This document shows positions 18,756 through 28,674 of a DNA stretch of 64,000 nt, piece by piece. The DNA is from Bacteroidota bacterium. Its GTDB lineage: Bacteria > Bacteroidota > Bacteroidia > Cytophagales > Cyclobacteriaceae. The stretch lies in assembly GCA_018267275.1 (NCBI GenBank), contig JAFDYV010000004.1, forward strand, positions 62,001-126,000, given 5' to 3'. Each line of letters opens with the position of its first letter. Positions within the stretch are counted from its first letter, which is position 1. Made by a program: the position numbers and the translations under genes. A model generated the notes under the pieces. It was not told the origin of the DNA. It did not search any database and saw only the letters and a list, made by a program, of their open reading frames with translations.

Positions 18756-21700
18756 ATGAAAGAAGAGAGCACGATATGCCCCTACACCGGACTTCGTTCG
18801 TTTACCGAAGAAGAATCGCTGTATTTCAAAGGGCGCGATGAGCAAATCGACCAGGTAGCGCGGCTGCTGGAGCAGAATAAGTTTCTCATGCTCACGGGCG
18901 CGTCTGGCGAGGGCAAATCATCGCTGATTTATGCGGGATTGATTCCTAACGCACGTGCAGGTTTTTTCAAAGCAAAATACACCAATTGGGTAGTCACAGA
19001 TTTCCGCCCCGAGCGCAGTCCGGTAAAAAATATGGCCAACGCGGTGGCGCATACGTTTGGCGCGCAGCCCGCCACCATTGAAACCGAATTGCGCAGGGGA
19101 TTTTCTTCGTTGATTGACTTATATGTTAACTCATCTTTTTACACAGACGAAACAGATGACAACTGGAAAGCTTTGGATGAAATCACGAAAAAAAATAAAA
19201 CACGCAGCGCAGCGAACCTCTTAATCATTGTCGATCAGTTTGAGGAATTTTTTACCAATCCGGAAAACTACCTGAACGAAACACCCTCGCAAGATTCGCA
19301 AGTGGTGGTGAACCTAGCTTTAGAGACGGCACGCATCGCGCTGCAGCGCAACCTGCCCGTGTATGTAGTGTGCACCATGCGATCGGATTATATCGGGCAG
19401 TGTTCGGCATTTCGTGGGTTGCCCGAATACATTGGCTTCTCGCAGTTTTTTGTGCCTCGCTTGAAGCGAAAAGAAATCAAGCAAGTAATTGAGGAGCCTG
19501 CGGTACTCAGCGGCAACCGCATCACCCGCAGGTTGGTAGAGCGGTTGGTGTACGACTTGGCCGATGGAATTGACCAACTTCCCATTTTGCAACACGCATT
19601 GCGGCAAGTGTGGCTTGCAGCCAATCATGGCTCGGAAGAAATGGATTTGATCCACTACGCCATGGTGGGCGGAATGCCCGCGAACGAATTGCCAGATGCC
19701 GATCAGGCACACTACCAGCAATGGTTTGTGCAAGTGCCAGAGACGCAGAAAAAGTTTTATACAGACCCTGGTCTAAATAAAATTATTGAAATTCATGCCA
19801 GCCGTCTCTATGAAGGTGCTTGGGCTTATTATAACGAAACACATAGCGACCAACCCATCACACAAAAAGACGCCAAGCGCATTGTGGCGCTTACCTTTTC
19901 GTGCCTGACGAAAATTGACGATAGCCGTGCCGTGCGCAACCGGATGTCGCTGGCCGAGATCACTAACATCATCAATCAACCGAACCTGACCACTGAGGTG
20001 GTGGGTGCTGTGCTCAATCTTTTCCGCGAAAGCAACAACTCCTTCATTCGGCCTTATAAAACAGAAGAACAAGCAACTCGGCAATTAGCGCCTGACAGTG
20101 TATTGGATATTACGCATGAAGCACTGATCCGCAACTGGGGATTACTAAACAAGTGGGCGAACCAGGAATTTGAGTTTTACACCACTTTCCTTGATTTCAA
20201 AAAGCAATTGCTGCGCTGGAAAGACAGCGGCAAAAGTTCGGGCTTCCTGCTGCCGCTTGGACCGCTGACTTATTTCGAGAATTGGTACAAACAGTGCAAA
20301 CCCAACCGGTATTGGATTGATCGCTATTCTGAAATCAAAAACGATCCTCAACAGTCTTTACAACAATCAGAAGATTTACTTGCCGATACGAAAGAATTCA
20401 TAAAACGCAGTGCCAGCAAAGTGATGGTGACGCGCGCATTTATGAAATATGGAGCCCGTAGAATTGCCGTGGGCGTGGCACTGCTAACCATGGTGCTGAT
20501 GACGGGATTCTATTGGTACGATGCGCAGCGGAAAACCAATGCTAGGGTAGAAAGGCAAGTGATGCAGAAAGCGCATGTCTTATTGCAATCGCGCGAGGTT
20601 AGTGATTTAAACAAGGCGACCTATCTATTGATGGAAGAGCGGCTAAAAAATGGAAGCTTGATTGATTATCTAAATGGATTGAGCAATCCAACGCAACGGA
20701 TCGAGTTAGGTATCGCAGCCTACCGATTGATTTTGTATTTTGACAAGCACAGCGAGCTGCCGTTAAAAACCATACTAGTGGATCGCGTAGTGTCCGAATT
20801 GAACACATACCAGTCTACCAATCGCGAACGAGCTACTTTCTTGCTGGAACAACAAAATCAATTTATGCTGCTTTTGGCGTATGATGAATACTACAATCCC
20901 TCACCACGACTGGCAAATGAAATTATCCCGGCAATCGCAAACATGCAATATCAGCTGGTGAACTACTTTTTTTCCGGCACTGGTGCCTACAAACAATTCG
21001 TGCCAACAGAACTAAACTTAGCCATGCAGTTGTGGCTCACGTTTGGCAATCCCGAGCCAGGAGACATTGCAATGATCCTTGCAAAAATTTCTCCATTAGC
21101 GGATGGCCAACCCAAAAAAGTATTTGATCATTATTATGTAAAGGGTAACTACGAAAGCAACGGGCGCATACCCAGCGATTACAATGGTGGATACCACATG
21201 TTTGCCTCGCTGTATGCGGCAGCGGGCGATGTGGAGGCTATTTTAAAATGTTTTGAACAATTGCCCGAAACGTATTTCCGAAGCAGCTTATTCAACAATT
21301 ATAACAATGTTGTGGGTTATCTCTATCAGTACAAGTATGTAGATCAAGCTCCGAAACTATCCAAGTGGCTGGTGGAACACTATGCCAGCGATGATCCACT
21401 CACGGTGTATCGCAATACCGTCATTAGGTCGGGTTATATTCCTGGATTGTTCGGAGTTAATCTGATTAAAAATATGGCGCGGTCTAATTCAGGCTACTTT
21501 CACGTTAACCTTGGCATGTCTAACCGCGAACAATTTTTCGCTCTAGCAAATGAGTACGAAAAGTTTGCAAAAGAAGTAAAAGAACCCAATGAACGAAATT
21601 ACTTATTAGCCATGCATTACAAACGGATAGCGATATTGTACAGCAAATACTTGTACGATCGCGGCCTTCCGGTTGATCAAGCACGAATGGACGGCTTGTT

Positions 21701-22802
21701 GGATAAAGCTTGGTTCCACTTTAAGCAAGTGAGTGACGAGCATTTGGCTGGCAAGGTGACGGTAAACTACCGATACTATGAGGACGGTGTGCGCACCGCC
21801 CAATGGATGCGAAAAAAGGTTTTTCTTTATCCGGATTATCGTGATGGTTGGTTTGCTAACAAGTACAACACCGATGTTTTTATGGAGTACGTCATTCGCA
21901 AAGGGTTACTGAAATCCTATTATGATTCTTCGGAAACAATTGAGTACATCCACGAGTTGATTTCCTGTTCATATGAGTTGTGGCTTTATAGTCGAAACGG
22001 GGAGGGCACTAATTATTTTCAAAACGATTATGAGTTGCCTGATAAGTTATTGACCGATATTCTTGCCTTCGTAGATTCAGCGAAAGCGGGTAAGAGCTTC
22101 GATAAAAATTTACCCTTGCTAATTTTGGCCAACCGAAATTTTGAACGGGGAAACACTTCGGAGGGACTGAAATACTTCAAACTATTGGAAAAAGACAAGC
22201 TATTAACTTCGGGTAATAAATACGAGTATATCAGCCAAGCCTATTTCATCAACTCCGTTATTGATTTGACCACTCACTTGGTGATCGCTGGAAAACCCAA
22301 AGAGGCGATAGAAATCATTAACATCTATGAACCCTATCAACGTGCCTTTGCTTACGCTGCCGCAGCCGATGCTTTGTACAAAACCTATCAGCCTTCCGCT
22401 TTTGCTTTTCTGGATTCTGCTTATTCAATGATCGGCCGCACAGATTATAACATGCTAAATAATGGGGTCTATGATGAACTGGATGCAAAACGATATATGA
22501 TCTATGTACTTGGAAAAGTAGGGGGCGAAAAACCCTACCAAATGGCTAACGATTACACCAAAGAACTGATCGAAGGCTCCAAAGTGCGTGGCACAGTCGG
22601 GTTAGTCTTGGGCACTGCTACAGATGGAAATTATTATACAGCAGTTAGCGCCATGCCTGCAACACTGACAGAAGATCAAGAACTAGTTTGCTATTATGCT
22701 ATACTATGGGAGATTGCGCGTAGCGAAAAAACAGAAAATGGTTGGGCCGGCATGGACAAATCATTGCCGTGGGAATTTACTTACTTCTTAGCTCCTATAT
22801 GA
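18756..22802 (+). CDS. nSTAND-type NTPase, membrane anchored (paralogue B)
   Basis: 1348 residues from ATG 18756, chosen because MKEESTICPYTGLRSF aligns with the start of paralogue A; an ATG at 18729 would add nine residues. Walker A is GASGEGKSS (48-56), Walker B LLIIVDQFEEFF (D160), and DITHEALIRNW recurs. The membrane helix near 568-588 (VALLTMVLMTGFYWY) is in the same place as in A. The NTPase half is strongly conserved between the two while the C-terminal half has diverged much more, as expected if the C-termini recognise different signals. It lies 104 bp after paralogue A, and its stop overlaps the next start as ATGA, so it is translationally linked to the membrane protein. Confidence 0.85.
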   Translation: MKEESTICPYTGLRSFTEEESLYFKGRDEQIDQVARLLEQNKFLMLTGASGEGKSSLIYAGLIPNARAGFFKAKYTNWVVTDFRPERSPVKNMANAVAHTFGAQPATIETELRRGFSSLIDLYVNSSFYTDETDDNWKALDEITKKNKTRSAANLLIIVDQFEEFFTNPENYLNETPSQDSQVVVNLALETARIALQRNLPVYVVCTMRSDYIGQCSAFRGLPEYIGFSQFFVPRLKRKEIKQVIEEPAVLSGNRITRRLVERLVYDLADGIDQLPILQHALRQVWLAANHGSEEMDLIHYAMVGGMPANELPDADQAHYQQWFVQVPETQKKFYTDPGLNKIIEIHASRLYEGAWAYYNETHSDQPITQKDAKRIVALTFSCLTKIDDSRAVRNRMSLAEITNIINQPNLTTEVVGAVLNLFRESNNSFIRPYKTEEQATRQLAPDSVLDITHEALIRNWGLLNKWANQEFEFYTTFLDFKKQLLRWKDSGKSSGFLLPLGPLTYFENWYKQCKPNRYWIDRYSEIKNDPQQSLQQSEDLLADTKEFIKRSASKVMVTRAFMKYGARRIAVGVALLTMVLMTGFYWYDAQRKTNARVERQVMQKAHVLLQSREVSDLNKATYLLMEERLKNGSLIDYLNGLSNPTQRIELGIAAYRLILYFDKHSELPLKTILVDRVVSELNTYQSTNRERATFLLEQQNQFMLLLAYDEYYNPSPRLANEIIPAIANMQYQLVNYFFSGTGAYKQFVPTELNLAMQLWLTFGNPEPGDIAMILAKISPLADGQPKKVFDHYYVKGNYESNGRIPSDYNGGYHMFASLYAAAGDVEAILKCFEQLPETYFRSSLFNNYNNVVGYLYQYKYVDQAPKLSKWLVEHYASDDPLTVYRNTVIRSGYIPGLFGVNLIKNMARSNSGYFHVNLGMSNREQFFALANEYEKFAKEVKEPNERNYLLAMHYKRIAILYSKYLYDRGLPVDQARMDGLLDKAWFHFKQVSDEHLAGKVTVNYRYYEDGVRTAQWMRKKVFLYPDYRDGWFANKYNTDVFMEYVIRKGLLKSYYDSSETIEYIHELISCSYELWLYSRNGEGTNYFQNDYELPDKLLTDILAFVDSAKAGKSFDKNLPLLILANRNFERGNTSEGLKYFKLLEKDKLLTSGNKYEYISQAYFINSVIDLTTHLVIAGKPKEAIEIINIYEPYQRAFAYAAAADALYKTYQPSAFAFLDSAYSMIGRTDYNMLNNGVYDELDAKRYMIYVLGKVGGEKPYQMANDYTKELIEGSKVRGTVGLVLGTATDGNYYTAVSAMPATLTEDQELVCYYAILWEIARSEKTENGWAGMDKSLPWEFTYFLAPI

Positions 22803-23578
22803 GAAAAAATGTTATCGGCTATTATGTTTTGCTGATGCTGCTGGTGATGGGCGCTTTTGCCGCCATGGCATTGAACAGCTACGGTATTTTGCTGATGAGT
22901 TACGTGGCGCTTGGCTTTGGGATTGTGTTTTTATTTGAGCTGCTGTTGTTGTTACCTAAAGAAGAAGAGATGACGAAGTTTTACAAAGGCAGTCTCGCGC
23001 TGGAACTCTTAGCGCTTAGCGGACTGTGTATCCTTTATTCTTTGCGTGGCATTTCAGTAGAGATTCCCTACAGTTTGTTATTGAAGTTTGTGTTGTTCGC
23101 GCTGCTGTTCGCTGTTAACGTCTACCATTCGATTCGGGCGTGGCACTATGCCAAAGCAACACCGCTGAAAGTGAAAGGCAATATTACGTTGTACTTTGTT
23201 GCGTTGTTGCTCTATATCGCTGGAAATTATTTACCAGAAAGTGGCACTTGGGTTTTCATCGCATTAGCACTCGCCTGTCAGCTAAGCTTTGCTGTGTTTG
23301 GTTGGTGGAAGGGCAGGGTGATCATCAATGGTGAAGAAACCAGCGCCTGGAAAAAAGTCATTCAGTTTCGCAACAAGTCGGGCATCCAGTTGATTTTCTT
23401 TACGCTAGCGTCACTTTATTTCGTTCTCAACTCCGCGCACCTATTGCCACCGTTGTACAACGGTTCATTGCCCAATGGTTACGCCAAGGTGGTGAACGAA
23501 TGGCAGCAAGACAAAACCAAAACCAATCCAACGGAATTTGAGGCTGCGTATAAAAAGTTTCTTGAGGGGAAGAATTAG
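22799..23578 (+). CDS. Multi-pass membrane protein of the TIR-nSTAND operon
   Basis: 259 residues from ATG 22799, which overlaps the nSTAND B stop as ATGA; the frame extends upstream but only inside the nSTAND gene. About seven hydrophobic helices are visible (near residues 6-26, 30-52, 63-83, 88-108, 128-145, 148-168 and 194-212), followed by a charged soluble tail. I do not recognise the family. Translational coupling to a membrane-anchored STAND NTPase suggests a membrane partner, for example a sensor or pore-type effector; this is inference. Confidence 0.75.
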   Translation: MRKNVIGYYVLLMLLVMGAFAAMALNSYGILLMSYVALGFGIVFLFELLLLLPKEEEMTKFYKGSLALELLALSGLCILYSLRGISVEIPYSLLLKFVLFALLFAVNVYHSIRAWHYAKATPLKVKGNITLYFVALLLYIAGNYLPESGTWVFIALALACQLSFAVFGWWKGRVIINGEETSAWKKVIQFRNKSGIQLIFFTLASLYFVLNSAHLLPPLYNGSLPNGYAKVVNEWQQDKTKTNPTEFEAAYKKFLEGKN

Positions 23579-23655
23579 AACTTAAAAGTTTGAAGTTCGA
23601 ATACCGAAGGTTGAGTGGTGGGGTTTGAAATTTAGTTTTTCCTGAAGCTAAGTGT

Positions 23656-25158
23656 TTACTTCTCCCGCTTCAAGCTCCACTCATTATTCTGTGTCCGCAA
23701 AAATGTCTCGCATTCTTTTACCCACAAATCAAAATCGCTTTCTCGCTGCACCGCGCTGCTGTTTTCGATCAGTTGCGTTAGACCCTCACCCATCTGAAAA
23801 TACTTATACTCCATTTCCTTTGAGTTGTTGGCTTCGGCATACGATGCCACCAGCGCAATGAAGCTAATCATCATACCCAGCGGACTCATGTCCATAAAAA
23901 AGCTAAACGCAGGATTGAATTCACCGATCATTTTACAAATACCCCAAACAATCGAAACCGATAAAAAAAGCAGTGTGACGGTTTTATAAATGCGAATACG
24001 GTTGGTAAAGTATTTCTTCTTCTTTTTGAAATATGCCAACTGATCATCCAATCTGTTCTCCCGGTAGTAGTCGATTTTCTGCTGCATCGAAAAAAAGATA
24101 ACAACCTGCTTTAGTCCAATCAGCTTTGCCATATCCACCATAGGAGGATTCCAATGGGTGGGCGCCATGCGCTTCAGATAAATGTCAAACTCGCTTTCAG
24201 TATAAGGTCCAAACCGATTGTTCTCTGACCAGTAGTTGAACAAATAAAACCAAATCTCGCTTCTGATCTGCTCTGCCTTTGCCCGGCTGTTGGTCCATTG
24301 GCTCAAGCTGGTTTTATCTGAAAGCTGCATTTGCAATGTAACAAAAGCGCCCGCGGCTGAAATAATCAAACATACCATCCGCAACACCTGCCCATGACCG
24401 AACAAGAAATGATCGGGCACCGTAACGAACGCATCGAAAAAAGCGATGGCCGCTAAAACCAATAGCGAAAACTTTAAACGATTGCGCCACCGACTTTGAT
24501 AAAAGGTTGCCTCTTCATCAAGGTGCTTGAACAAAGGGATAAACCGACTGAGCTCGCGGACGTCAGTGGGCACAACGTTTCGTTCACCTGGCCACAAAAT
24601 CTGTACAGGCACTTGTTTGCTCCGCATCTCTTCCAAAAAGTGTGCGGCCCCACCTTCAATTTTTTCTTCACCCGGCTTCACCAACGCCAGCCCCACCACG
24701 CCACGCTCGGTAGATGCTAACTCAAAAGCATGTTGCAGCATCTTTGTATTGCATGCGGCATATGGGTTTTGCTCAGCATGATCTGGCTTAGTAAACACAA
24801 CTTTTTCAGCCAACGCCAAAATGCGCTCAAACTCAAGCTTCCATGCCTCGGCATCTTCTCCTTCTACGGATTTCAAGTAGGTAACAGATTCCTCAATAAA
24901 CTGCCCTTTTTCAGTGGGAATGAAAATGTGCAGGGGCACATTGCGTTTCAACACCTCGGCCGCAAAAAGCATATCGCCACCAGCGCCCAAACTGGCAATC
25001 GCAACGGAAATAGAATTAACCTTCGCCAACTCATCGATTGATTTGCCGATGAGCACTTTTGCCTCATCTAACATGGAATGAGGAAAGCGTGTGGTCTCCC
25101 GGTTCGCAGCATCTAACAGATGACCTGTGAATAACAAAACAGAGGGGGCGACCGCCAT
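23656..25158 (-). CDS. SLOG-like domain fused to SLATT/DUF4231-like membrane helices
   Basis: 500 residues from ATG 25158 (alternatives at 25185 and 25209). Residues 1-200 look like a SLOG-type Rossmann domain (VLLFTGHLLD at the first strand, IASLGAGGDMLFAAEVL at the nucleotide loop, PLHIFIPTEKGQF). Residues about 215-500 hold four hydrophobic helices in two pairs (near FSLLVLAAIAFFDAFV, MVCLIISAAGAFVTL, TVTLLFLSVSIVWGI and MMISFIALVASYA), with the polar W-x-x-x-R-A-x-A-E-Q-I-R stretch typical of SLATT/DUF4231 proteins between them. In conflict systems SLOG domains sense nucleotides and SLATT helices are thought to disrupt membranes. It converges on the TIR-nSTAND operon with a 77-bp gap and is divergent from selU. 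Function is inferred. Confidence 0.78.
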   Translation of the reverse strand: MAVAPSVLLFTGHLLDAANRETTRFPHSMLDEAKVLIGKSIDELAKVNSISVAIASLGAGGDMLFAAEVLKRNVPLHIFIPTEKGQFIEESVTYLKSVEGEDAEAWKLEFERILALAEKVVFTKPDHAEQNPYAACNTKMLQHAFELASTERGVVGLALVKPGEEKIEGGAAHFLEEMRSKQVPVQILWPGERNVVPTDVRELSRFIPLFKHLDEEATFYQSRWRNRLKFSLLVLAAIAFFDAFVTVPDHFLFGHGQVLRMVCLIISAAGAFVTLQMQLSDKTSLSQWTNSRAKAEQIRSEIWFYLFNYWSENNRFGPYTESEFDIYLKRMAPTHWNPPMVDMAKLIGLKQVVIFFSMQQKIDYYRENRLDDQLAYFKKKKKYFTNRIRIYKTVTLLFLSVSIVWGICKMIGEFNPAFSFFMDMSPLGMMISFIALVASYAEANNSKEMEYKYFQMGEGLTQLIENSSAVQRESDFDLWVKECETFLRTQNNEWSLKREK

Positions 25159-25244
25159 AATGGGGTAAAGATAAACGAAGGACATGAATGGTGATTCATG
25201 CCTGCCCATTTTTCATTCCGGCTGCGCTTCACGAACTTTGGGCA

Positions 25245-26252
25245 ATGCCGATCTCTTTGGATGAATTTTTGTCGCTTCGCTCGTCCCTCCCTTTGGTAGA
25301 TGTGCGCTCAGAAGGTGAGTACGAAACCGGTCATATGGCCTGTGCACAAAACATACCACTGCTCAACAATGAAGAGCGCGCGGTGGTGGGCACTGCGTAC
25401 AAGAAAAAAGGACAGTCATTTGCCATCAAAGAAGGTTTTCGTTTGGTGGGGCCGCGGTTGCTGGAGATCATTACAGCCACTGAAGAACTGGCAAAAGGTG
25501 GCGAACTACTCGCTTATTGCTGGCGTGGCGGCATGCGCTCTAACAATTTTGCGCAGTTCGCTGCGATGGCCAAAATCAAAACACACACCCTCAAAGGTGG
25601 TTATAAAGCCTATCGTCAGTTTGCATATGAATATTTTGCGAAGCCGTTGAGCCTAATGATCATTGGCGGCTGCACGGGCAGCGGCAAGAGCGAAATTTTA
25701 CGCGAACTGCAATCACACGGAGAACAGATTTTGGATTTAGAAACACTCGCTCACCACAAGGGCTCCGCATTTGGCGGGTTAATGATGCCCGCACAACCCA
25801 GCACGGAGCAGTTTCACAATTTATTGTTTGAGGAACTTTACAAACTGGATCTTTCAAAACGGATTTGGCTCGAAGACGAGTCGATTACCATCGGAAAAGT
25901 CTTTTTGCCTCCTCTATTGTGGGAGCAAATGAAAACCGCGCCCATTGTGGCGTTGGATGTGCCGAAGGCAGTGCGCGTACAACGTTTAGTGAACGAGTAT
26001 GGCCATGCGCCCAAGGAAGAATTTTTACAGGCCATGGAAAAGATTACGAAGCGACTGGGCGGCCAGCATTTTCAAGCAGCCAAAGAAAAATGGCTAGCCA
26101 ACGATGCCGCCTCTACAATTGATATTTTGCTCACCTACTACGACAAGTATTATTCAGAAAGCCTCCAGAGTAAATCCAGTCGTGTGATTGCCACTTTTGG
26201 TTGGAATGGCGAAAACAAAAATTCACTGGCTGCCGAACTTCGAAATAGCTAA
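25245..26252 (+). CDS. selU: tRNA 2-selenouridine synthase
   Basis: 335 residues from ATG 25245; an in-frame ATG at 25188 adds 19 poorly fitting residues that overlap the promoter region of the divergent gene. SelU (MnmH) replaces the sulfur of 2-thiouridine at the tRNA wobble position with selenium from selenophosphate. The N-terminal rhodanese domain has its Cys at C92 (YCWRGGMRS) and the C-terminal P-loop domain has GGCTGSGKS at 141-149. It sits 24 bp before selD, which makes the selenium donor, so the pathway is self-contained here. Confidence 0.95.
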   Translation: MPISLDEFLSLRSSLPLVDVRSEGEYETGHMACAQNIPLLNNEERAVVGTAYKKKGQSFAIKEGFRLVGPRLLEIITATEELAKGGELLAYCWRGGMRSNNFAQFAAMAKIKTHTLKGGYKAYRQFAYEYFAKPLSLMIIGGCTGSGKSEILRELQSHGEQILDLETLAHHKGSAFGGLMMPAQPSTEQFHNLLFEELYKLDLSKRIWLEDESITIGKVFLPPLLWEQMKTAPIVALDVPKAVRVQRLVNEYGHAPKEEFLQAMEKITKRLGGQHFQAAKEKWLANDAASTIDILLTYYDKYYSESLQSKSSRVIATFGWNGENKNSLAAELRNS

Positions 26253-26276
26253 TTTGCCGCTGTTAAGTTTTGATGA

Positions 26277-27311
26277 ATGATAGAACCTGTAAAACTCACA
26301 CAATTCAGCCATGGTGCAGGTTGTGGCTGCAAAATTTCGCCTGCGGTGCTAGATCAAATCTTGCACAGCAACTCACCCAAAGGCAAGTTTCCTCAATTAC
26401 TCGTAGGAAACGAATCGAAAGACGATGCTGCAGTGTATGACTTGGGTGATGGCACCTGCATTGTGAGCACCACAGACTTTTTCATGCCTATTGTAGATGA
26501 TGCATTTACATTTGGTGCCATCGCATCTGTAAACGCGATAAGCGATGTGTACGCCATGGGTGGTGAACCCTTTATGGCCATTGCCATTTTGGGTTGGCCC
26601 ATTAATAAAATAGCGCCCGAGGTGGCGCAGCAAGTGTTAGAGGGAAGCAGAAAAGTTTGTGCCGATGCGGGAATTCCGCTGGCCGGTGGGCATAGCATCG
26701 ATTGCCCTGAACCTGTGTTCGGATTGGCCGTGTCGGGCAAACTGAAACGCGAAGAATTGAAACGAAATGATACGGCCCGCGAAGGTTCACTCCTCTACCT
26801 CACCAAGCCGTTGGGCATCGGCATCACCACCACCGCACAAAAAAAGGGAATTGTAAAAGACGAGCACTTACAAACAGCGGTGCGCACCATGCTTACCCTC
26901 AACAAGCCGGGTGCCGTGTTTGGCAAACTTCCCTATGTTTCGGCCATGACAGATGTGACAGGATTTGGTTTGCTCGGCCATTTAAGCGAGGTATGCGAAG
27001 GTAGTTCGCTTTCTGCAGAAATCGTATTCCAGAAGATTCCAAAGTTTGATTTTCTAGACGAATACCTCCAGCAGAAATCAGTGCCCGGTGGCACGCAGCG
27101 AAATTGGGATAGTTACGGGCACAAAATCGGCTCGCTGGGGGAAATGCAACGAGCTATTCTGGCCGATCCGCAAACCAGTGGTGGCCTCTTGGTGTGTGTG
27201 GACCCGCACCACGCGGCCGATTTTGAAAAAGTAGCGCAGTCGTTGGGGCTATCGCTTCAATCATTTGGCAAATTGGTTAAGCAACAAGAAAAATTGATTC
27301 ACGTAAAATGA
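26277..27311 (+). CDS. selD: Selenide, water dikinase
   Basis: 344 residues, full length for the family. It makes selenophosphate from selenide and ATP. The catalytic motif HGAGCGCKI gives C16 and K19; the catalytic position is Cys, not selenocysteine. Other family marks include [18 protein letters not shown] and [12 protein letters not shown]. It lies between selU and the cyclotransferase gene, and its stop overlaps the next ATG (27308). With selU and no selA, selB or selC in view, the selenium here most likely goes to tRNA. Confidence 0.96.
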   Translation: MIEPVKLTQFSHGAGCGCKISPAVLDQILHSNSPKGKFPQLLVGNESKDDAAVYDLGDGTCIVSTTDFFMPIVDDAFTFGAIASVNAISDVYAMGGEPFMAIAILGWPINKIAPEVAQQVLEGSRKVCADAGIPLAGGHSIDCPEPVFGLAVSGKLKREELKRNDTAREGSLLYLTKPLGIGITTTAQKKGIVKDEHLQTAVRTMLTLNKPGAVFGKLPYVSAMTDVTGFGLLGHLSEVCEGSSLSAEIVFQKIPKFDFLDEYLQQKSVPGGTQRNWDSYGHKIGSLGEMQRAILADPQTSGGLLVCVDPHHAADFEKVAQSLGLSLQSFGKLVKQQEKLIHVK

Positions 27312-28075
27312 GAACTGTATTGGTATTCTTTTTGGCAGTAGGCGTTGCATGCAGCGGCAAGAAAGCAAACGAAAATGAAAGCCTCGCGAAGAAAATTGAA
27401 TACACTATCGTAAAGGTTTTCCCGCATGATACCAAGGCATTCACTCAAGGACTGGTAGTGCACGAGGGGCAGTTGCTAGAAAGTACCGGGCAAAACGGCA
27501 CTTCTTGGATTGCCGAGGTAGAGATAACCACGGGAAAGCAAGAGAAAAAAGTTGAGTTAGATAAACAATACTTTGGCGAGGGCATCACAGTATTGAACAA
27601 TAAGATTTTTCAACTTACCTGGAAAAGTAAAGTGGGCTTTATATACAACCTAGACTACAAGAAAATTGGCGAATTCACTTACAATCGCGAGGGTTGGGGC
27701 ATTACCCAAAATGGAGTTGATTTGATTGCAAGCGATGGCAGCGACAAATTGTATTTTTTAGACTCAGCTACACAAGCAGTGAAAAAAACTCTTCCCGTTA
27801 CCGACAACGGAATTGCTGTGAACAATCTCAATGAGTTGGAATTTATTGATGGCTACATCTATGCCAACCGCTGGCAAACCAACTTTATCGTAAAAATAGA
27901 CCCCGCCACCGGCAGTGTGTTGGGTACGCTTGATTTAAGCGAAGTTGCCGAAGTGGTGTACCCGGGCAACCCCAATGCCGATGTGCTTAACGGTATTGCG
28001 TACGAACCCAAAAGCAAATTACTTTTGATTACGGGGAAACTTTGGCCCGCCATGGTGGCCATACGTCTCAAATAA
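27308..28075 (+). CDS. Glutaminyl-peptide cyclotransferase, plant/bacterial type
   Basis: 255 residues. A lipobox (GVAC, C15) suggests a lipoprotein exported from the cytoplasm. The rest matches the beta-propeller glutamine cyclotransferase family, which turns N-terminal Gln into pyroglutamate: [20 protein letters not shown] near residue 45, [24 protein letters not shown] and [10 protein letters not shown] near the end. It overlaps selD by 4 bp (ATGA) and so is in the same transcript, though no functional link with selenium is known. Confidence 0.9.
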   Translation: MRTVLVFFLAVGVACSGKKANENESLAKKIEYTIVKVFPHDTKAFTQGLVVHEGQLLESTGQNGTSWIAEVEITTGKQEKKVELDKQYFGEGITVLNNKIFQLTWKSKVGFIYNLDYKKIGEFTYNREGWGITQNGVDLIASDGSDKLYFLDSATQAVKKTLPVTDNGIAVNNLNELEFIDGYIYANRWQTNFIVKIDPATGSVLGTLDLSEVAEVVYPGNPNADVLNGIAYEPKSKLLLITGKLWPAMVAIRLK

Positions 28076-28152
28076 AAATTCAAATTGCCGTGTAGGTGAC
28101 AAATGGGTGTGATTCCAACAACCATTTTTGAAGTCGTAAGTATACAAACATC

Positions 28153-28611
28153 ATGAACAAATTATTGTATTTATCATTGCTCGTGTTGGCTGCTAGCGGG
28201 TCGCTGGCACAAACTGTTGCGGAACGCGCCAAGCATTACAACATCAAAAAGAATGTAGCCATTGGGGGCTATGACCCCGTCAGCTATTTCGATAATCGGC
28301 CACAAGAAGGCAAATCATCGATCACCGAAACATACAAGGGGATTACCTATCTGTTTACCAACGGTGCAAATCGCGAAAAATTTAAAAGCAATCCTGAAAA
28401 GTATGAGCCTGCCTATGGTGGCTGGTGCGCTTACGCGATGGGTGAAACAGGTGAAAAAGTGAAAATCGACCCTGAGACTTTCAAAGTCATTGAGGGCAAA
28501 GTGTACCTGTTCTATAACTTTTGGGGCAACAACACTTTGAAGGATTGGAATAAAAATGAGAAGCCGCTTAAAACAAAAGCAGACCAAAACTGGAAAAAAT
28601 TCATCCCCTAA
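28153..28611 (+). CDS. Secreted YHS domain protein
   Basis: 152 residues with a signal peptide (1-19, ending SLAQ) and a YHS domain (GGYDPVSYFDN, then YLFTNGANREKFKSNPEKY, then GGWCAYAMGETGEKVKIDPE). YHS domains are small and probably metal-binding; the Cys of GGWCAYA and nearby polar residues could be ligands. Small exported YHS proteins of this form are common in Bacteroidota and have no settled role. It appears to be a single gene, 77 bp after the cyclotransferase. Confidence 0.85.
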   Translation: MNKLLYLSLLVLAASGSLAQTVAERAKHYNIKKNVAIGGYDPVSYFDNRPQEGKSSITETYKGITYLFTNGANREKFKSNPEKYEPAYGGWCAYAMGETGEKVKIDPETFKVIEGKVYLFYNFWGNNTLKDWNKNEKPLKTKADQNWKKFIP

Positions 28612-28674
28612 AATCCACCCGCAACGGTACCTGATATCCTATTAAAACCTTAACTTTACGGTAACCCAAAGCTC

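Noticed and set aside
26322..26333. Possible selenocysteine codon in selD
   Set aside because: The catalytic position reads as TGT (Cys) in the HGAGCGCK motif, and the frame has no internal TGA.
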